8,881 bases of DNA from an uncultured Verrucomicrobiota bacterium. Lineage in GTDB: Bacteria > Verrucomicrobiota > Verrucomicrobiia > Palsa-1439. Shown piece after piece: positions 6,571 through 8,881 of this stretch (within the stretch, counting starts at the first letter, position 1; each line of letters starts with the position of its first letter). The notes beneath the pieces were generated by a model, which worked only from the letters and a program-made list of their open reading frames with translations, was not told the origin of the DNA and searched no databases. A program made the translations under genes and the position numbers. The stretch spans positions 1 through 8,881 of the forward strand of contig CAIKBP010000158.1 of assembly GCA_903825695.1 (NCBI GenBank), given 5' to 3'.

Positions 6571-7257
6571 TCACCGCGGCGCAAGACAAGATTTCGCCAC
6601 ATCAGGCCGGTTCGTGATGATCCCGTCCACATTCCAATTCGAAAACCGCCGCATGTCCGCCGCGCGATTCACCGTCCACACAAAAATCTTCCAGCCCGCG
6701 CGGTGCAAGCGATCCACCACCGCTCGCGAAGTCACCAGTTGACGATTCACTCCAAACCCGCGAACCGCGACCGAAGACCGAAGACAGCGGACCGAGGACT
6801 GGAGATCGTGAACAATGACACCGAATCGCGGAATCCGCGGATTCGCTACTGCCAACGTTTTCATGCGTGGCACGGATTGCGAGAAAACGATCACTTCACG
6901 TTCCATCCTCTGCCGCGCGATCGCCTTAGCGATCTTCCGAGGATCAGCGCGCTTGATTTCGACCAGCACCCGGGTCCTTCCACGGCACTCACGCAACACG
7001 TCTTCCAACGTCGGCACGGCGGGATTGAGACGTTGCAGTTTCGCCAGTGTCACGTCCCGCACGCGTCCGCGCACGCCGCAAATACGGTCAAGCCGGTAAT
7101 CGTGAAATACCACCAACTCGCCGTCGCGCGTTTCGTGTACGTCGATCTCCACCATGTCCACGCCGAGCGCAATCGCGGCCCGAAACGCTGCCAGCGTGTT
7201 TTCAGGACGCCTCCCGCTGAACCCGCGATGGGCAATGATGAGCGGCCTGCGTTTCAT
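6571..7257 (-). CDS. Glycerophosphodiester phosphodiesterase
   Basis: A 228-residue TIM-barrel enzyme of the GDPD family, which hydrolyses glycerophosphodiesters to glycerol-3-phosphate and an alcohol. All core residues are visible: IAHRG (H10, R11), PENT (E19), VEIDV (E37, D39), VVFHD (H52) and VEIK (E100, K102), plus the C-terminal VWTVN and DGIITNRPD. There is no signal peptide when started at ATG 7257, so it is probably cytoplasmic. An upstream in-frame start at 7341 would add 28 Arg-rich residues without family support and would overlap the thyA remnant. Residues 152-163 (LQSSVRCLRSSV) are encoded by a 7-bp tandem repeat and look like an acquired loop. It is the first gene of the minus-strand run, 40 bases before the RelE-like gene. 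Confidence 0.95.
   Translation of the reverse strand: MKRRPLIIAHRGFSGRRPENTLAAFRAAIALGVDMVEIDVHETRDGELVVFHDYRLDRICGVRGRVRDVTLAKLQRLNPAVPTLEDVLRECRGRTRVLVEIKRADPRKIAKAIARQRMEREVIVFSQSVPRMKTLAVANPRIPRFGVIVHDLQSSVRCLRSSVAVRGFGVNRQLVTSRAVVDRLHRAGWKIFVWTVNRAADMRRFSNWNVDGIITNRPDVAKSCLAPR
6770..6804. repeat. Degenerate 7-bp tandem repeat within the GDPD gene
   Basis: On the plus strand the units read ACCGAAG, ACCGAAG, ACAGCGG, ACCGAGG, ACTGGAG: five units of seven bases, the first two identical. The repeat leaves the reading frame open. Because seven is not a multiple of three, identical units are read in different frames, so this is a DNA-level repeat and not a protein repeat. Confidence 0.75.
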
Positions 7258-7268
7258 CAGGACACGCA

Positions 7269-7274
7269 GTATAA
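7269..7274 (-). promoter_or_regulatory. Possible extended -10 promoter for the GDPD run
   Basis: The minus strand carries TGTTATACT, an extended -10 (TG-n-TATACT), with no good -35. Transcription would start about 4-6 bases before ATG 7257, giving a nearly leaderless mRNA. No Shine-Dalgarno is seen before this ATG, which fits. Confidence 0.35.
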
Positions 7275-7335
7275 CACGTGATCTACGGGTCGTCGTGTTG
7301 AAAAGCGGCTGGCGTTTCAGTGGACGGCGAATAGA

Positions 7336-7536
7336 ATGCATCGCATAGGCGTGGACACGATTTCGAATTCTGGCGCGTTCTGCAAGGTGGACCCCTCAAA
7401 AGGATTCCCCTTGCTAACAACGAAGGAAGTGAACTGTAGCGCCGTGCTCCGCGAGTTGCCCTGGTACTTGTCCGGCCAGGACCACATCCGCAATCTGCGT
7501 CAGCACACGAGGATGAAGTTCAAGGTGGCAGTATGA
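7336..7536 (+). pseudogene. thyA: Collapsed thymidylate synthase gene (thyA remnant)
   Basis: A 66-codon open frame. Residues 3-58 match the N-terminal region of thymidylate synthase: RIGVDTIS (normally RTG-x-x-T), SKGFPLLTTKEV, LRELPWYLSGQDHIRNLRQHT. Residues 60-66 (MKFKVAV) match the very C-terminus of the family. Roughly 190 residues between them are missing, including the active-site cysteine segment and the dUMP-binding loops, and the first 20 or so residues are also absent. Some retained positions are degenerate (FCKVDPSK where RFDLSK is usual). It cannot make dTMP. Its TGA overlaps the folA ATG in an ATGA arrangement, the normal thyA-folA order, and its last codons contain the folA ribosome-binding site. 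The name thyA is by homology; the gene is broken. The organism needs another thyA or thyX. Confidence 0.88.
7522..7528 (+). promoter_or_regulatory. folA ribosome-binding site inside the thyA remnant
   Basis: AAGGTGG lies four bases before the folA ATG at 7533 and is formed by the terminal codons of the thyA remnant (the K-V-A part of its end). This makes the folA start firm. Confidence 0.7.
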
Positions 7537-8006
7537 AGATCGCAATCATAGCCGCTGTTGCACCGGATGGAACCATCGGCAACGAAGGACGTGTCCCGTG
7601 GCACCTGAGCGACGACCTCAAACGATTCAAACGGCTTACGATGGGCCACGCTGTGATCATGGGACGCAAAACCTACGAGTCGCTCGGCAAACCGCTGCCC
7701 GGCCGCCGCAACCTCGTTCTGACGCGCAACCCGCAGTTTCATGCCGATAGTGTGACGACATACGCAAGCTTGGATGCAGCAATCGCGGCGTGCGAACATG
7801 CTGGTGAGACGAGTGTGTTCATCATCGGCGGTGCGGAGGTTTATCGCCATGCGTTGGCGCGGGCGGACCAGTTGCTGCTTACACACGTTCACCAGCAGAT
7901 AACCGGCGACACGAAGTTTCCGCCTTACGACCGGAGCCAATGGACCGAGACCGCGCGGGAAGACAATCCGGATTGTTCATTCGTCGAGTACGCACGGCGG
8001 CGGTGA
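7533..8006 (+). CDS. folA: Dihydrofolate reductase
   Basis: A complete 157-residue enzyme that reduces dihydrofolate to tetrahydrofolate with NADPH in the cytoplasm. Visible motifs are IAAVAPDGTIGNEGRVPWHLSDDLKRF in order, with W23 and the catalytic acid D28 in the Met20-loop region; MGRKTYESLG (43-52) for NADPH binding; LPGRRN (55-60) with the Arg that binds the folate glutamate; and FIIGGAEVY (96-104), the glycine pair and Tyr of the cofactor site. T117 corresponds to the conserved Thr hydrogen-bonded to the catalytic acid. Length and order are normal. It is translationally coupled to the decayed thyA. I see no clear terminator after it; the 66 bases before the next gene hold that gene's promoter-like sequence. 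Confidence 0.97.
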   Translation: MKIAIIAAVAPDGTIGNEGRVPWHLSDDLKRFKRLTMGHAVIMGRKTYESLGKPLPGRRNLVLTRNPQFHADSVTTYASLDAAIAACEHAGETSVFIIGGAEVYRHALARADQLLLTHVHQQITGDTKFPPYDRSQWTETAREDNPDCSFVEYARRR

Positions 8007-8037
8007 CTGACCGGCCTCCAACTTTTGGCTTAAGTCA

Positions 8038-8066
8038 TTGTGGTTTCCACCGATGTATGATATAGT
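8038..8066 (+). promoter_or_regulatory. Promoter-like sequence before the metallophosphoesterase
   Basis: TTGTGG (8038-8043) and TATAGT (8061-8066) are separated by exactly 17 bases, a good sigma-70-type arrangement with a strong -10 and a weaker -35. Transcription would begin at or next to ATG 8073, suggesting a leaderless mRNA. No Shine-Dalgarno is present before the ATG. Confidence 0.45.
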
Positions 8067-8072
8067 AAGTGT

Positions 8073-8881
8073 ATGAAGCTCAATAAATTCCACATCATCA
8101 GCATATCGATTCTGCTATTGCTTCCGGTTTCCGAAAGCATTGCCGATTCAACGACGCGCCAGCAGACGGTCAGGCCGCGCGCCATATCACAGAACACGCG
8201 GCAGCTGCTCCCGGAGGACGTCTCCCTATACAAACGCTATGGTTATAGTGCGTGGAAGTGGGGGCGCGGCGAGGACGAGGGCCGGTTGTTCCTGACGCCA
8301 GCCGAATCCACGGTAGCAACCAATACGGCGCGGCTTTTGTCTTACTTCTCCATGAGCGACATCCATATCACCGACAAAGAATCTCCGGCCGAATTGCCCT
8401 ACGTCGGTTGGAGCGCGCCCTTTGCTGCAGGGGGGCTTTTTATATCGGCCTATTCGCCGATCATGTTCTCCACAACGCACGTCCTCGACGCCGCCGTCAA
8501 GACCATCAACGCCTTGCACCGTAAGACACCTTTCGATTTCGGCATTTGTCTCGGTGATGTGGCCAACAACTCTCAGTTTAACGAACTCCGATGGTTTATT
8601 GATGTTATGGACGGACAGTATATTACGCCCAGTTCCGGCGCTCACCTCGGCTCCACAAAGATTGACTATCAGAAACCCTATCAGGCCGCCGGGCTCGATC
8701 CTTCCATCCCTTGGTATGAGGTAATCGGCAACCACGATCAGTTATTTATGGGCACAGAACACGTGACCGACAAAGTCCGGAATGCCGAGGTCGGCACCGA
8801 GATTCTCAATATGGGTACCAACGCCTTGGCCCCGAATGCCTCAGAGGGGGCCGGCCTGTATGTGGGTGTTGTCGATGGGAC
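8073..8881 (+). CDS. Secreted metallophosphoesterase, RPA4764-like (partial, 3' end outside)
   Basis: The first 269 residues of a protein that continues past the right edge. MKLNKFHIISISILLLLPVSESIA is a Sec-type signal peptide. Calcineurin-like metallophosphoesterase motifs follow in order: SDIHI (D96, H98), LGDV (G161, D162) and VIGNHD (G219, N220, H221, D222), which bind the two metals. The spacings (about 65 and 58 residues) are longer than in ordinary members, as in the long-insert RPA4764 family (TIGR03768), and the YGYSAWKWGRG segment at 56-66 agrees with my memory of that family. The substrate is unknown. Members of that family are usually described with Tat signals, but no twin arginine is seen here. 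The last motif (G-H-x-H) would be outside the window. The start was chosen as the first ATG giving the signal peptide. Confidence 0.85.
   Translation, partial: MKLNKFHIISISILLLLPVSESIADSTTRQQTVRPRAISQNTRQLLPEDVSLYKRYGYSAWKWGRGEDEGRLFLTPAESTVATNTARLLSYFSMSDIHITDKESPAELPYVGWSAPFAAGGLFISAYSPIMFSTTHVLDAAVKTINALHRKTPFDFGICLGDVANNSQFNELRWFIDVMDGQYITPSSGAHLGSTKIDYQKPYQAAGLDPSIPWYEVIGNHDQLFMGTEHVTDKVRNAEVGTEILNMGTNALAPNASEGAGLYVGVVDG

Noticed and set aside
6180..6632. Longer 150-residue form of the RelE-like protein
   Set aside because: The extra 34 residues overlap the GDPD 3' end and lack family similarity; ATG 6530 has a proper ribosome-binding site.
6703..7281. 192-codon plus-strand open frame
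   Set aside because: It is antisense to GDPD, whose catalytic motifs are all intact; the frame has no family resemblance.
7500..7940. 146-codon minus-strand open frame
   Set aside because: It is antisense to intact folA and has no domain signal.
8430..8441. G6-C-T5 run as a possible programmed frameshift or assembly error site
   Set aside because: The metallophosphoesterase frame reads through it and the motifs on both sides (SDIHI and LGDV, GNHD) are in the same frame; the heptamer phase does not fit a standard slippery site.
8226..8735. 169-codon minus-strand open frame
   Set aside because: It is antisense to the metallophosphoesterase, which has a signal peptide and metal-binding motifs in order.

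Overview
The window looks like a moderately GC-rich bacterial chromosome with tightly packed genes. I see no rRNA, tRNA, CRISPR array, insertion sequence or phage gene. The organism is probably from the Planctomycetes-Verrucomicrobia-Chlamydiae group, most likely Verrucomicrobiota. That guess is low confidence: it rests on remembered resemblance of the RelE-like protein and the small LAB_N-type membrane protein to proteins from that group, and on the dispersed-palindrome style of the intergenic DNA. No marker gene here settles it.

Minus strand, read from about 7260 down to 1, is one long co-directional run. It holds a glycerophosphodiester phosphodiesterase (GDPD), an orphan RelE/ParE-fold protein, a UDP-glucuronate-epimerase-like SDR, a short remnant resembling the 3' end of a GT39 glycosyltransferase, a Gfo/Idh/MocA sugar dehydrogenase, a DegT/DnrJ/EryC1 aminotransferase, a DPM1/ArnC-like GT2, a LAB_N-domain membrane protein, a secreted DUF4139 protein, and the first 28 codons of a HAD phosphatase that continues outside the window. 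From the SDR to LAB_N the spacing is very tight, including one ATGA overlap. The gene content fits a pathway that builds an amino or uronic sugar nucleotide, loads it on a polyprenyl carrier and transfers it to an envelope glycolipid. The expected polyprenyl-sugar transferase (GT39/ArnT type) seems to survive only as a tail.

Plus strand, from about 7336 to the end, starts with a collapsed thymidylate synthase pseudogene (N-terminal region fused to the last few C-terminal codons). It overlaps by ATGA an intact dihydrofolate reductase gene, so this is a decayed thyA-folA operon. After it comes a secreted metallophosphoesterase with long inserts between its motifs, resembling the RPA4764 family (TIGR03768). 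It runs off the right edge and has its own promoter-like sequence.

The most unusual points are: (1) the thyA remnant, which lacks the catalytic cysteine region but keeps the folA ribosome-binding site; (2) the parallel GT39-like remnant, which keeps the ribosome-binding site of the next gene; (3) a perfect 14-bp-stem palindrome placed exactly between a good Shine-Dalgarno and the start codon of the GT2 gene; (4) a 7-bp-period degenerate tandem repeat inside the GDPD reading frame; (5) a RelE-fold gene without antitoxin inside the run. I did not find a clearly new defence or mobile system.
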